Positions 51,338-61,196 of a stretch of DNA of 64,000 nucleotides are shown here, piece by piece; position 1 is the stretch's first letter, and each line of letters begins with the position of its first letter. The translations under genes and the position numbers were made by a program. Source of the DNA: UBA57 sp963577725 (lineage in GTDB: Archaea; Thermoproteota; Nitrososphaeria; Nitrososphaerales; UBA57); assembly GCA_047517285.1 (NCBI GenBank), contig JAKZTE010000011.1:1-64000 (forward strand). The letters run 5' to 3'. Under the pieces are notes generated by a model, which did not search any database, had not been told where the DNA came from, and saw nothing but the letters and a program-made list of their open reading frames with translations.

Positions 51338-53233
51338 ATGGAATTATCGTCTATTGAAATATTCAAGATAGTTTCAGCATTGAATAAAGAAATAGAATCG
51401 GGCAGCATTTATTTGAATAATATCTACCAAGTGATGAATGATTCGTATTTATTCAAGTTACATCAAGTAGATAAACCAAAGAAATACGTAATGGTAAATC
51501 CAAAAATTGGAATATGGGCTTCAAAATACGACATAGATAAAGATGAATCTATTGGGTATGTGACCGCATTAAGAAAGAACTTGCTAAGAGCGAAATTAAT
51601 CAAGTTTGAACAACCTCCAGGAGAAAGAATATGCATCATTCACTTTGAAACTAAAAAAGGACTGAGAAAGATAATTTGTGAATTTTTTAGAGGAGGAAAC
51701 ATCGTAGTTGTAGATGAAAATAATAAGATTTTATCGTGTTTAAAGAAATTAAAAGTGCGGCATAGAGAGATATTTCCTGGAAGTACATATGAATTTCCGC
51801 CATTAAAAGCAACCAGCATAGAGAACTTTCAAAAAGATGATTTAAAAAATATCAATGAAACAGAATTAGAAATAGCAAAATGGATTGGAAGAAATTATTC
51901 AATATCAAAAAAGTACATTGAAGAAATACTTAAAAAAATAGAAATAGAAAAAGAGAGAAAATGCAATACTTTATCAGACGAAGAAATAGAGAATCTAGAA
52001 ATAGAGATAATAAGATTAATTAAAATAATGAAATCCGATGATATGAGTGTATGGATTGCAAGAGATGGAGAAATAATCGATGATATTTCTTTGATAAATT
52101 TGAGCGTTAGTAAAGAAAAGACATATCATAAATCAGAATCGCTAATGAGTGAACTAGATAATTATATTACATTGAATCTGTCAAGAGTTCAAACTACAAA
52201 CAAACAGGAACCGTTAAAAAATAAGATAGTCGAGTTAGAGAAATCAATCAAATTGCAAGAGGATGCCTATAATAAAAATAAGAATAAGGCCATAGAATTA
52301 AGAAATATAGCAACAGAATTGAGTAAAGCAAACAGCTATATAGAAATATTAAAAGGGAAAAACATCGAAATAATAAAATATAGATATAACGTTATTAAAA
52401 TCCCATTCATTGATTCGGAAAAAGAGTTAGAAGAGAATATTGCACCTATAAAATTATCATCTTTATGTTTTGATTATGCGAAAAAGATGGAAAAGAAAAT
52501 AAAAGCAATTGAGATTGCGTCAAATAGACTAAAGGGGGATTTAGAAAGGATTAGGAACAAGATAAATGAACGTGAAGAGATGAAGCCCGTGATAAAAGTA
52601 AAAGAAGAGATGTTATGGTTTGAGAAATTTAGATGGTTCATATCGCCAGAGGGAATATTAGCAATAGGTGGAAGAGATGCACAGTCAAATGTGAATATAA
52701 TAAAGAAATATGCAAAACAAAATGATTTAGTTTTTCATTCGGACATAGTGGGATCGCCTTTTTTTATAATAAAAGATGGAATAAGTGAAATTTCAATTGC
52801 TGAAATTGCAACAGCTACTGCATCATTTAGCAGAGCGTGGAGAACACAAACTTCAGTAAATGTATATTATGTGAAATATGAACAAGTAAAGAAAGGCGCG
52901 CCCAGTGGTATGTCCATGTCAAAAGGAAGTTTTATGATTGAAGGTAAAAAGAACATATTGAAGAATGTAAAACTGGAACTTGCAGTAGGGGCAGTAAAAT
53001 ACCAAGACAAATATACAATAATGAGTGGTCCTGTAGAAGCATTAACGAGAGAATCTTTAGCATGGGTAAGAATACAACCAGGCAAAGGAAAATCTTCAGA
53101 TATTGCAAAATTGATTAAGAACAAACTTATTTCAAAATTAAATAATGATATATCCGAAATATACAAAGGAAAATCAATTGATGAGTATTTACGAGTGCTA
53201 CCGCCTGGAGGATCAGAAATACTAGAGAATTAG
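51338..53233 (+). CDS. rqc2: NFACT family protein, archaeal Rqc2/NEMF
   Basis: A 631-residue protein (ATG 51338): N-terminal NFACT-N domain beginning MELSSIEIFKIVSALNKEIE, PGERICIIHFETKKGLRKII, coiled-coil from about 300 to 450, and NFACT-R domain FEKFRWFISPEGILAIGGRD with DLVFHSDIVGSPFFIIKDG. It binds 60S/50S-tRNA complexes in ribosome quality control. Length and order fit the archaeal family. Confidence 0.92.
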   Translation: MELSSIEIFKIVSALNKEIESGSIYLNNIYQVMNDSYLFKLHQVDKPKKYVMVNPKIGIWASKYDIDKDESIGYVTALRKNLLRAKLIKFEQPPGERICIIHFETKKGLRKIICEFFRGGNIVVVDENNKILSCLKKLKVRHREIFPGSTYEFPPLKATSIENFQKDDLKNINETELEIAKWIGRNYSISKKYIEEILKKIEIEKERKCNTLSDEEIENLEIEIIRLIKIMKSDDMSVWIARDGEIIDDISLINLSVSKEKTYHKSESLMSELDNYITLNLSRVQTTNKQEPLKNKIVELEKSIKLQEDAYNKNKNKAIELRNIATELSKANSYIEILKGKNIEIIKYRYNVIKIPFIDSEKELEENIAPIKLSSLCFDYAKKMEKKIKAIEIASNRLKGDLERIRNKINEREEMKPVIKVKEEMLWFEKFRWFISPEGILAIGGRDAQSNVNIIKKYAKQNDLVFHSDIVGSPFFIIKDGISEISIAEIATATASFSRAWRTQTSVNVYYVKYEQVKKGAPSGMSMSKGSFMIEGKKNILKNVKLELAVGAVKYQDKYTIMSGPVEALTRESLAWVRIQPGKGKSSDIAKLIKNKLISKLNNDISEIYKGKSIDEYLRVLPPGGSEILEN

Positions 53234-53245
53234 GGATGAATTGAA

Positions 53246-54511
53246 ATGAATCTAAATATAATAAATGGAAGAGTGTGGATAAACAGTAATCTAGAAAATA
53301 TCACAATATCAATTAAAGATGGAAAAATATCAAAACTGGCAAATCAGGACAACATTCCTGAAGCGGATGTTTCTATAGATGTAGAGAACAACATTGTATT
53401 TCCTGGATGCGTAGATGTGCATTCGCATTTAAGAGATTCAGAATTTTCATATAAAGAAGATTTTATTTCAGGAACGCAGGCAGCAGTGGCAGGAGGATTT
53501 ACAACTGTATTAGATATGCCGAATACAAATCCACCCATAATTAACGTAAAAGAATTAAAAAAACGACAAAATAATGCGAAAAATAGAATTTTTTGTAATG
53601 TTGGATTCTATAGTTCGCCTATCAAATCCGAGGATGTAAATCAATTAAGATTATCAAATGCAATTGCATTCAAGATATATTTACATAAGCCATTCGAGGA
53701 ACAGGATTTATCAGATGTAAATTTGATTAGAATTATGAATAGAATAAGTGAATGTGATTCAATATTAGCCGTGCATGCAGAAGATCGCCAACTATTTGAT
53801 CAAAATAACAACCATACAACCGAATCAGAAGTTCATGCCATAAATAGAATTATAAAACTAGTAAAACAGACAAATTGTAAAATACATTTTGTACATGTTT
53901 CAACAAAAGAAGGTATTGAAGCGATTAAAAATAACAAGTCGATTGTAGACATATCATGTGAAGCAACACCACATCATATGATTTTGAATACAGAAAAAAC
54001 AGATGGTGAAAAACATTACTGTGAGCCTCCCTTAAGGGATAAAGAAAATCAGGAAGCAATATTTAACAGCGTGGTGAATGGGGAAATTGATATTGTAGGA
54101 ACTGATCATGCTCCGCATTAATTAAGAGATAAAGATGAAGGAAAACCAGGTTTTCCAGGTCTAGAAATAACTCTGCCCTTGATGATTGATTTGTATATGA
54201 AAAATAAGATCACACTACAGAGAATCTATGAGATATTGGTAGATAATCCAATCAAAAGATTTGGATTAAAAAATATTGGTCAGATTAAAGAGGGGTATAA
54301 TGCAGATTTGATAGTGATTAATGAGAATAAAATGAATACAATAAATGTTAGTAATTTTTTGTCTAAAGCAAAGAATTCGCCATTTGATGGCAATCAGATT
54401 TTAGGAGTAGTTACAAAGACAATAATTAATGGTCAAGTAGCATTTGATGGAAAAAAGATAATATCTAGTCCTGGAACAGGCAGAGTGTTAGAAAAAGATG
54501 TCGACTTTTGA
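53246..54511 (+). pseudogene. pyrC: Dihydroorotase, interrupted by an in-frame TAA
   Basis: The frame runs open for 291 codons, stops at TAA (54119-54121), then is open again in the same frame for 129 residues. The first part has H59-x-H61 (DVHSHLRDSE), the Lys of AFKIYLH, VHAED, FVHVS and GTDHAPH; the second begins LRDKDEGKPGFPGLEI and ends as dihydroorotases do (PGTGRVLEK). It closes the pyrimidine ring. A single base change (for instance from TCA) would explain it; sequencing error, recent mutation or readthrough are possible. Confidence 0.85.
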
Positions 54512-54529
54512 TAATCTTGAGGTGATAAC

Positions 54530-55678
54530 GTGTTGAAAAAGAAAGTATATTTTCCTACATATGGATCAGGAGTAGGACATGCAAATAGAACATCATTAAT
54601 TGCGAGTTCATTGAATAAAGACTTTACATATACATTCAGTTCATTCAAAGATGGTTATGAATTTTTAGTGGCAAATAAATTTCAATGTAAAAAAATTCAT
54701 CCATTAGATATATCTTGGAAAGACAATGGAACAGTATCAGTGACAAGAACAATAATTAGACTTCCAGTATTAGCAGGAACTTTTTTATATCATCTAGAAG
54801 AAGAATTGCGATTCTTGAAAAAATATAAACCAGATATAGTATTTAGTGATTCGAGGCTATCTCCGGTTTTGTGTGCGAATAAGCTGGGAATACCATCAAT
54901 TGTAATTCTTAATCAGATCAAATTATTAGTAGAAATCAGGAATACACGTAAAAGAAGATTAGAGAAAATCAATGGGCGATTATTAGCACATTTCTGGAAT
55001 TATGCAGACGAGATATTTATTCCAGATTTACCACCTCCGTATACAATATGTAAGGAGAATATAGAAGGAATAGACTCAATAAAAACTAAATTAAGATATA
55101 TTGGATTTCTAGCCAAAGAATTAGATGAAAAAAGAAAGAAATCAATAATTAATGAGTTGAAGATAGATGGAAAAAAGAGTACAATATACGTACAAGTAAG
55201 TGGACCAAAACAATCAAGATTAAGTGTGTATAATAGAATTATTGAACAGATTGGATCAATAAAAGACGAGTATAATATTATAATTTCCAAAGGCAATCCA
55301 AATGGAGGATCTATACCAAAAAAGAAAGAGCATTGGACTGAATTTGAATGGTGTCCTTGGAGTGAGATGTTCGGTATATCTGACTGTGTAATAATACGCG
55401 GAGGTCATTCGAGTATAGGGAATGCAGTATCTCTAGGAAAACCATCAATAATAATACCAATAAAAGGACAAAGCGAACAGATACAAAATGCAAGGAGAAT
55501 TGATGAATTGAATTTAGGGATACATATGGAAGAAGACGATTATTCATTAGTTGAGAATGTTAAAGCAGTATTAAATGATGGTAAATTTTCAAAGGCTACA
55601 AATAATTTTAGAAAACTAACTTCGAGATACAATGGAATAGAGATTTGTAAAGAGAAGATTCAAGAATATATAAAATAA
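54530..55678 (+). CDS. MurG-like glycosyltransferase (GT-B fold)
   Basis: A 382-residue protein. The N-terminal glycine loop is PTYGSGVGHANR, and the C-terminal donor-binding part is VIIRGGHSSIGNAVSLGKPS with IIPIKGQSEQIQNARRIDEL. This resembles MurG/GT28 and diacylglycerol-type glycosyltransferases; it may glycosylate a lipid or a surface polymer. GTG start after GAGGTGAT. It lies 18 nt after pyrC, perhaps in the same transcript. Confidence 0.82.
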   Translation: MLKKKVYFPTYGSGVGHANRTSLIASSLNKDFTYTFSSFKDGYEFLVANKFQCKKIHPLDISWKDNGTVSVTRTIIRLPVLAGTFLYHLEEELRFLKKYKPDIVFSDSRLSPVLCANKLGIPSIVILNQIKLLVEIRNTRKRRLEKINGRLLAHFWNYADEIFIPDLPPPYTICKENIEGIDSIKTKLRYIGFLAKELDEKRKKSIINELKIDGKKSTIYVQVSGPKQSRLSVYNRIIEQIGSIKDEYNIIISKGNPNGGSIPKKKEHWTEFEWCPWSEMFGISDCVIIRGGHSSIGNAVSLGKPSIIIPIKGQSEQIQNARRIDELNLGIHMEEDDYSLVENVKAVLNDGKFSKATNNFRKLTSRYNGIEICKEKIQEYIK

Positions 55679-56554
55679 TTATTTTCTATTAGATAGTTTC
55701 TTTTCTAATTTAATCAAATCATCGTAATTAACGAGTTGATTGAATTTATCAAAGGTGATTAATTGATCTTCAATACCAAGAGAGGTTTGGTGTTTCTTTA
55801 GATAAGACAAAGAATCAAATACAGCCTTAGTAGATGCGTAAAGAGAGGTCAAGGGAAATAAGATAATTTTAAAACCGATTGTTTTTGCCTTTTTCATAGA
55901 GATCAAAGGAGTGCGTCCTCCTTCTAATTGGTTTAATAATAATGGAATTTTCACTTGTTTTGCAATAATTTCTAGTTCGTCGACTTTGTTAGGAGCTTCT
56001 ATAAATAAAATATCTGCGCCAGCTTTACTATATCGTTTAACTCTATCAATAGCCATATCTACTCCTTCGACTGCTAAACTATCAGTACGTCCTACAATCA
56101 CCAAATCTGATTTTTCTTCTTTTCGACTTTGTGCAGCTGCAATTATTTTTGATTCCATCTCATCGATGGGAATGACTGATTTTCCTTTCATATGTCCGCA
56201 TTTTTTTGGCCATACTTGGTCTTCAAGAATAAGTCCTGCTGCGCCTGAACGAATATAATCTTTGACAGTCCTCATAGTATTCAGAGAATTACCGTAACCA
56301 GTATCTGCATCAGCAATTACAGGAATATCAATAGAATTACAGATATTAGAAACTCTTTCTTTCATTTCCGAAAAACTTACAAGACCAATGTCAGGAACGC
56401 CAAGTAAAGTTGCGGCAGTTCCATATCCCGTATGAAAAACTGCATCGAATCCTACTTGTTGTGCGATTTTTGCACTTAATGCGTCATATATTCCAGGTAC
56501 AAAGATAGGTTTGTTTGTTTCGAGAAGTTTACGCAAAGACTTGGATTTATCCAT
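55679..56554 (-). CDS. Isocitrate lyase/PEP mutase superfamily enzyme
   Basis: A 291-residue barrel enzyme with PVIADADTGYGNSLNTMRTV, LILEDQVWPKKCGHMKGKSV and VGRTDSLAVEGVDMAIDR. The KKCGH motif carries the catalytic cysteine of the superfamily. Subfamily could be 2-methylisocitrate lyase, oxaloacetate decarboxylase or carboxyphosphonoenolpyruvate-type. No methylcitrate genes are near. Convergent with the glycosyltransferase. Confidence 0.85.
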   Translation of the reverse strand: MDKSKSLRKLLETNKPIFVPGIYDALSAKIAQQVGFDAVFHTGYGTAATLLGVPDIGLVSFSEMKERVSNICNSIDIPVIADADTGYGNSLNTMRTVKDYIRSGAAGLILEDQVWPKKCGHMKGKSVIPIDEMESKIIAAAQSRKEEKSDLVIVGRTDSLAVEGVDMAIDRVKRYSKAGADILFIEAPNKVDELEIIAKQVKIPLLLNQLEGGRTPLISMKKAKTIGFKIILFPLTSLYASTKAVFDSLSYLKKHQTSLGIEDQLITFDKFNQLVNYDDLIKLEKKLSNRK

Positions 56555-56638
56555 AGTTTACAATATTATTAGTCACTATTAATTATAACACAGTAATAAA
56601 CTAATATTTTATAACACAAGAATGACAAGTAGATAGAT

Positions 56639-57262
56639 ATGGAATTCAATGGGAATAGTTATAGACGGCCAAGGATTCCACAGGCAAAATGGACTCTGAG
56701 GTTTATTGGAATATCAGTTATATTTTTCATATTTCAAAATATTCTTGGCCCAGAGATTTGGCAATATTTTGCATTTTTCCCTGCACTGGCAATAAAATGG
56801 CCATGGACTTTAATAACTTCAATATTTCTTCATGCAGATTTTAATCATTTATTGTTCAATATGTTTGCATTATTTTTCTTTGGGTCATATTTAGAAAGAT
56901 TGTTGGGAAGTGACAAATTTTTGATAATATTCATATCCGCTGGAATAGTTGGGAATATAGGGTATCTTGTGACTGCATCAAACGACATGATACCAGCAAT
57001 AGGCGCGTCTGGTGCAGCTTATGGTCTAATGGGTACATTGGCAGTTCTAGCTCCATTTATGTCAGTATATGTTTGGGGACTATTGCCTGTGCCAATGATA
57101 ATATTAACTGCAGTGTATGCGTTCATTGACGTTATTGGATTGTCTGCCCCTTCAGGAATAGCACATGGCGCACACTTAGCAGGATTAATTGTAGGAATAG
57201 CATTTGGATTGTATCTAAGACCGTATTTTGGCTATAGAAGACAAAGAGACACAGATCTATAA
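56639..57262 (+). CDS. Rhomboid family intramembrane serine protease
   Basis: A 207-residue rhomboid with six helices. Catalytic serine is in PAIGASGAAYGLMG and the histidine in IAHGAHLAGLIVGIAFG; the HADFNHLLFNMFALFFFG segment gives the conserved His-Asn pair. Family length is normal. It cleaves membrane substrates. Convergent with the next gene, stop codons adjoining. Confidence 0.92.
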   Translation: MEFNGNSYRRPRIPQAKWTLRFIGISVIFFIFQNILGPEIWQYFAFFPALAIKWPWTLITSIFLHADFNHLLFNMFALFFFGSYLERLLGSDKFLIIFISAGIVGNIGYLVTASNDMIPAIGASGAAYGLMGTLAVLAPFMSVYVWGLLPVPMIILTAVYAFIDVIGLSAPSGIAHGAHLAGLIVGIAFGLYLRPYFGYRRQRDTDL

Positions 57263-58408
57263 TTATTTTTTTGTATAGGCACGTCCACGCCAAACAAATG
57301 AAGAATTTGAATATATTTTAAAGACTGAAACAATCATACAGTAAAAGAATATCAGATTAGTAATTGGTTGAAAGAGTACATACAACTTAGAATGATTAAT
57401 ATCAACAAATTCGATAAGATACGATATCCCCATGAAAGCGATAGTGAGAAGAATCAAGACAGAATATAAAATTTCTAATGAAGTGACAAAAAAGATTAGA
57501 AAATAAGGAAGTACAAGACCTATAAACGCGAGAAATATAGAGATTAATCCAAGAAACAGATGAGATTCTATAAATGATGCAGATGTTGCACGTTGTATAG
57601 CATCAATATTATTGGTAAAACCAGTATTAGAATAGGTTGTAACAAAATCACCAGAACGTATCAGTTTTAGATTATAGCCAGATTTTTTAAGACGTTCGCC
57701 AAGAGATTTATCTTCAACAAAGGATGATTTTATACCTTCATGACCGCCAATATCATCGTATATCTGTTTTTTAATTAAAATAAAACCACCAACAAGATAA
57801 GCAATAGATGTACTTTTTGAGTTTAATAATAAAGGAGAATACAATATATTAATCATAGAAATCAAGATAGGCAAAATAAGTTTCCCCCAAAAGTCAGAAC
57901 ACGTTAATTGAGGAAACATAGTAAATACATCAAGATTACTATTTTGCATATAGGATAAAGAAGATTTGATTGAATGAGTTTGATGTTCCGTATCAGCGTC
58001 GATAAATAACAATAATGAACCATTGGATGTTTTAGATCCTTCATGACATGCACGGTTTTTTCCAACCCAAGTTTTATCATCATTATTTAATTTTAAAAGC
58101 GAGAATCTATCATCGTTCTTACAAAACTGATTGGCAATATTGTATGTATCGTCAGTAGAATTATCGTCTACAACAATTACCTCAAAATTACTATAAGTTT
58201 GCTTCTGTATGGATTCTAGACAACGAAGGATATTTAATTTTTCATTTCTAGCGGGAATGATAATTGATATTAACGGATTATGCAGAGGGTTTTCGTCTAA
58301 ACTTAATTTATCTATATTGAAAAAACTGAATATTCGGAAAAGAAGAATAATAGACCAAGATAATGCCAGTATCGGAATAATAATTTCCAATAATGTATAA
58401 AATATCAC
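57263..58408 (-). CDS. Membrane-bound family 2 glycosyltransferase
   Basis: A 381-residue GT2: one N-terminal helix, then ISIIIPARNEKLNILRC, VVDDNSTDDTYN, LLFIDADTEHQ and the acceptor motif SFVEDKSLGERLKKSGYNLK, followed by three C-terminal membrane helices (about 280-375). The arrangement resembles CrtQ/hopanoid-type and polyprenyl-linked sugar transferases. Substrate unknown. Divergent from the PAS gene. Confidence 0.88.
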   Translation of the reverse strand: MIFYTLLEIIIPILALSWSIILLFRIFSFFNIDKLSLDENPLHNPLISIIIPARNEKLNILRCLESIQKQTYSNFEVIVVDDNSTDDTYNIANQFCKNDDRFSLLKLNNDDKTWVGKNRACHEGSKTSNGSLLLFIDADTEHQTHSIKSSLSYMQNSNLDVFTMFPQLTCSDFWGKLILPILISMINILYSPLLLNSKSTSIAYLVGGFILIKKQIYDDIGGHEGIKSSFVEDKSLGERLKKSGYNLKLIRSGDFVTTYSNTGFTNNIDAIQRATSASFIESHLFLGLISIFLAFIGLVLPYFLIFFVTSLEILYSVLILLTIAFMGISYLIEFVDINHSKLYVLFQPITNLIFFYCMIVSVFKIYSNSSFVWRGRAYTKK

Positions 58409-58475
58409 AGTATAATCAGGGTTTTAGGTTATTTATCTAACAAGGTTTATTTATTACCATAGTTGAGTGGTAATT

Positions 58476-58811
58476 ATGAGTGAAGATAAATTTCCAGTAT
58501 CAGGAATAGCATGCGATTTACAAGGAACCATAACTGAATTCGGCAAAGGTGCCGAAGAATTATTCGGATATACGAGAGACGAATTAGTAGGCAAAGGAAA
58601 TGTAGGTATGTTTCATATCGAAGCAAACTTACAGACTTTAGTCCCGTTATTACTCAAAACCGCTTCAGAGAAAGGTGAATGGGAAGACGTAGTAGAATTA
58701 GTACGAAAAGATGGATCGCATTTCAAAGGAAGGTTAAATGTTAAGCCATTGATGCAAGACAATCAGCAAATTGGATTCATGGGAAAAACAGAGTTCGTCG
58801 AGAATATCTAG
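58476..58811 (+). CDS. Single-domain PAS protein
   Basis: The 111-residue protein is a lone PAS domain: ACDLQGTITEFGKGAEELFG, YTRDELVGKG, then VELVRKDGSHFKGRLNVKPL. The GxTxEFGKGAEELFGYTRDEL pattern is the PAS core. It has no output domain, so it may bind a cofactor and work in trans. ATG at 58476, with a GAGTGG upstream. The UbiA gene starts 19 nt later. Confidence 0.9.
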   Translation: MSEDKFPVSGIACDLQGTITEFGKGAEELFGYTRDELVGKGNVGMFHIEANLQTLVPLLLKTASEKGEWEDVVELVRKDGSHFKGRLNVKPLMQDNQQIGFMGKTEFVENI

Positions 58812-58830
58812 AGAAAAATAAGGCGATTAA

Positions 58831-59820
58831 TTGAAACTAGAAGTCTGGGCAAAAGAATTAAGAATTCCATTTCTCAGCCTTCCAGCAATTTTTGTGCCAC
58901 TTGGAATAACTGTCGCTTTACTAGATGGATATTTCAATCTAGCATATGGCATATTAACACTAATTGGAGTTGTATGTATACATGCAAGTGTTAATGTCTT
59001 AAATGATTATTTTGATTTTAAGAGTGGAATAGATACAGCTACAACACCAACGCCATTTAGTGGCGGAAGTAGAGTGCTTCCAGAAAATCTTTTAACTCCA
59101 AAAAGTGTTTTAATTGGAGGAATAATACTACTTGCAATCGGATCTTTGATAGGACTATATTTTCTTTATATATTTAATTTTCCGACATTATTAATTGCAT
59201 TAATTTCAATTGCAATAATTACATCGGTTGGATATTCACCAGTGCTGTCAAGAATTGGGTTAGGAGAAATTTTTGTATTTTTGAATTTCGGTCCATTATT
59301 ATTCACAGGCGTATATTACATTCAGAGTGGTGGTTTAATCAGTGCAGAAGCAATAATTGTAGGATCAATAGTAGGATTAATGACTACAGGAATACTTTAC
59401 ATAAATGAATTTCCAGACACAGATGCCGATAAATCAAAAGGAAGATTTCACATAGTTGCAAGATTAGGAAAAAAGAGAGCTGTAGGATTATATAATATCA
59501 TAATGGGATTAAGTTACGTCATTATAATTATAGGAGTAATATCGCCATTCATAATTGGAATAGGGATTCCACCAACATGCATTATAGCGCTAGTCACTTT
59601 TTCTTTAACTCCAAAAGGTAATTTTCGAACAGCGTCGAAAATTTTAAGTAAAGAATATGAAAAAATAATGGAATTAATTCCCGCGATGGGAAATACTGTA
59701 ATGACAACAATACAAAGTGGAGTACTGTTATTAATTGGTTATTTAGTTTGGTATTTCTTATCAATATATTTCCCTGGAACAATAGCAGTTTTTCTCTGGA
59801 ATAATCGGCTAATTTTCTAA
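58831..59820 (+). CDS. UbiA/MenA-family prenyltransferase
   Basis: A 329-residue integral protein with 8-9 helices. The first Asp motif is NDYFDFKSGIDT (about residues 57-68) and the second is NEFPDTDADKSKGR. This set fits the MenA-type prenyltransferases that make menaquinone, or geranylgeranylglyceryl-related lipids. Probably quinone synthesis. TTG start. Confidence 0.86.
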   Translation: MKLEVWAKELRIPFLSLPAIFVPLGITVALLDGYFNLAYGILTLIGVVCIHASVNVLNDYFDFKSGIDTATTPTPFSGGSRVLPENLLTPKSVLIGGIILLAIGSLIGLYFLYIFNFPTLLIALISIAIITSVGYSPVLSRIGLGEIFVFLNFGPLLFTGVYYIQSGGLISAEAIIVGSIVGLMTTGILYINEFPDTDADKSKGRFHIVARLGKKRAVGLYNIIMGLSYVIIIIGVISPFIIGIGIPPTCIIALVTFSLTPKGNFRTASKILSKEYEKIMELIPAMGNTVMTTIQSGVLLLIGYLVWYFLSIYFPGTIAVFLWNNRLIF

Positions 59821-59866
59821 AAAACTAACAACAAAGATTATATCGAAGAATGCTTTTCTGGTTATC

Positions 59867-60139
59867 ATGAGACAGTTTAAAATTGTAGCAGAGCAATCTA
59901 AAAAAGCATTTGAAGAAGAATTAAATAAGTTATCAGAAGATGGATGGGAAATGATTCATTATGGTAGTTCAGTAAGTATTGGTTCAACACGTTCAAATAC
60001 AGTGGTATTATTCAGTGCTGTATTAGAAAAAGAAAAAGCTGTTTCAGCAAAAAAGAAAACAAAAACAGATAAGAAAAAATCATTTACAGCGGCAAAAAAA
60101 ACTACTGAAAATTCAATTTCAAGCACAAATGATTTTTAA
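59867..60139 (+). CDS. DUF4177-like small protein with a lysine-rich tail
   Basis: A 90-residue protein whose first 55 residues (FKIVAEQSKKAFEEELNKLS, EDGWEMIHYG) match DUF4177, a small alpha-beta domain. The last 35 residues are Lys/Ser/Thr-rich and probably disordered. Function unknown; it may bind nucleic acid through the basic tail. Confidence 0.65.
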   Translation: MRQFKIVAEQSKKAFEEELNKLSEDGWEMIHYGSSVSIGSTRSNTVVLFSAVLEKEKAVSAKKKTKTDKKKSFTAAKKTTENSISSTNDF

Positions 60140-60144
60140 TTAGA

Positions 60145-60948
60145 TTATCTTTCAACTGGAAGATTATCGCGAGTACTCCAATCAGCAAATGAGCGATCGT
60201 AAATTTTAACATTATTGTATTCACAAAGTTGTAATGCAACAAATGTATGAGATGCTCTTTCTCCTACGTGACAATAACAAATTATTTCTTTATCTTTTGT
60301 AATACCAAATTTTTCAAATAGATTATTTAGATTTTCAATTGTTTTAAAGATGTAACCATCATCTCCAACTGCCAATTCCCAGGGAAAGTTTTTTGAATTT
60401 GGAATTCTACCGGATTTTGGTCCAGCGGCAATGATTCCATTGAATTCATCAGGACTACGAGTATCTAGTAAGATTGAACCAGAGTCGTCAAGTTTGGACA
60501 ATACATATTCATGATCAACTTTGAAATCAAGTTTAGATTGAGTTATAACAAAATCGGTATTATTGATTGCTTCAACTTTATCAGTAACAGGATAACCTAG
60601 GGACGCCCATTTAGAGAAACTGAGATCGAGGTATTTTACTTCAAGACCATAATATGTCAATGACCAAAATAGACGTGAAGCAGTTGCACCACCGCGATCG
60701 CCGCAAATTACAAGAATAGAATCATTTTTAATTCCAAGAATACTAAGCAACTCTTCGATTTTTTCCTTAGGAGCGACGTCAAAATACGAAGAATCTGCAT
60801 TAATGTCTAAGATTTTATCGTATGGGACTAGCCGGGAATTAGGAATATGTGATGAGCTATATTCTCTAGGAGATCGAATATCAAGAACAACAACATTAGA
60901 ATCAAGAAGATTGTCTTTTAGCCATTCGGCGTTTAACAAAATAGACAT
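60145..60948 (-). CDS. Tandem rhodanese (thiosulfate/3-mercaptopyruvate sulfurtransferase)
   Basis: A 267-residue protein with two rhodanese domains (about 5-125 and 135-262). The C-terminal active loop is C226-H-V-G-E-R (YCHVGERAS), a thiosulfate-type loop, and the N-terminal domain also keeps a loop with C82 (VICGDRGGATA). It transfers sulfane sulfur as a persulfide. It starts in a one-base TAATG overlap with the TusA gene and is last in the operon. Confidence 0.9.
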   Translation of the reverse strand: MSILLNAEWLKDNLLDSNVVVLDIRSPREYSSSHIPNSRLVPYDKILDINADSSYFDVAPKEKIEELLSILGIKNDSILVICGDRGGATASRLFWSLTYYGLEVKYLDLSFSKWASLGYPVTDKVEAINNTDFVITQSKLDFKVDHEYVLSKLDDSGSILLDTRSPDEFNGIIAAGPKSGRIPNSKNFPWELAVGDDGYIFKTIENLNNLFEKFGITKDKEIICYCHVGERASHTFVALQLCEYNNVKIYDRSFADWSTRDNLPVER

Positions 60949-61175
60949 TATTTTTTCCTCAAAATAAATTTCAGATGATTATTTTCTTCTTTAATTTCAA
61001 TTATTTCATGTCCAACACGATTGGCCCACGCAGGTATATCTTCTTTAGAAGCTGGATCAGTAGCAGATATTTCAAGAACCTGTCCACTTTCCATCTTGGA
61101 AATAAATTGTTTAGTCTTAAGAACAGGAATTGGGCATACAAGTCCTTTTACATCAAGTAATTGATCTATTTTCAT
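60948..61175 (-). CDS. TusA-like sulfur carrier protein (first copy)
   Basis: A 75-residue TusA/SirA-family protein with the active cysteine C14 in CPIPVLKTK, followed by the characteristic VLEISATDPASKEDIPAW and the VGHEIIEI segment. TusA carries a persulfide from cysteine desulfurases or rhodanese to acceptors. It is shorter and different in sequence from the neighbour, with which it shares about the CPxPV core only. Confidence 0.9.
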   Translation of the reverse strand: MKIDQLLDVKGLVCPIPVLKTKQFISKMESGQVLEISATDPASKEDIPAWANRVGHEIIEIKEENNHLKFILRKK

Positions 61176-61196
61176 AAAAAGTCACCAAGAAATAAT

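Noticed and set aside
54179..54511. Separate 110-residue protein after pyrC
   Set aside because: It is the C-terminal part of dihydroorotase in the same frame as the upstream part; no start signal fits.
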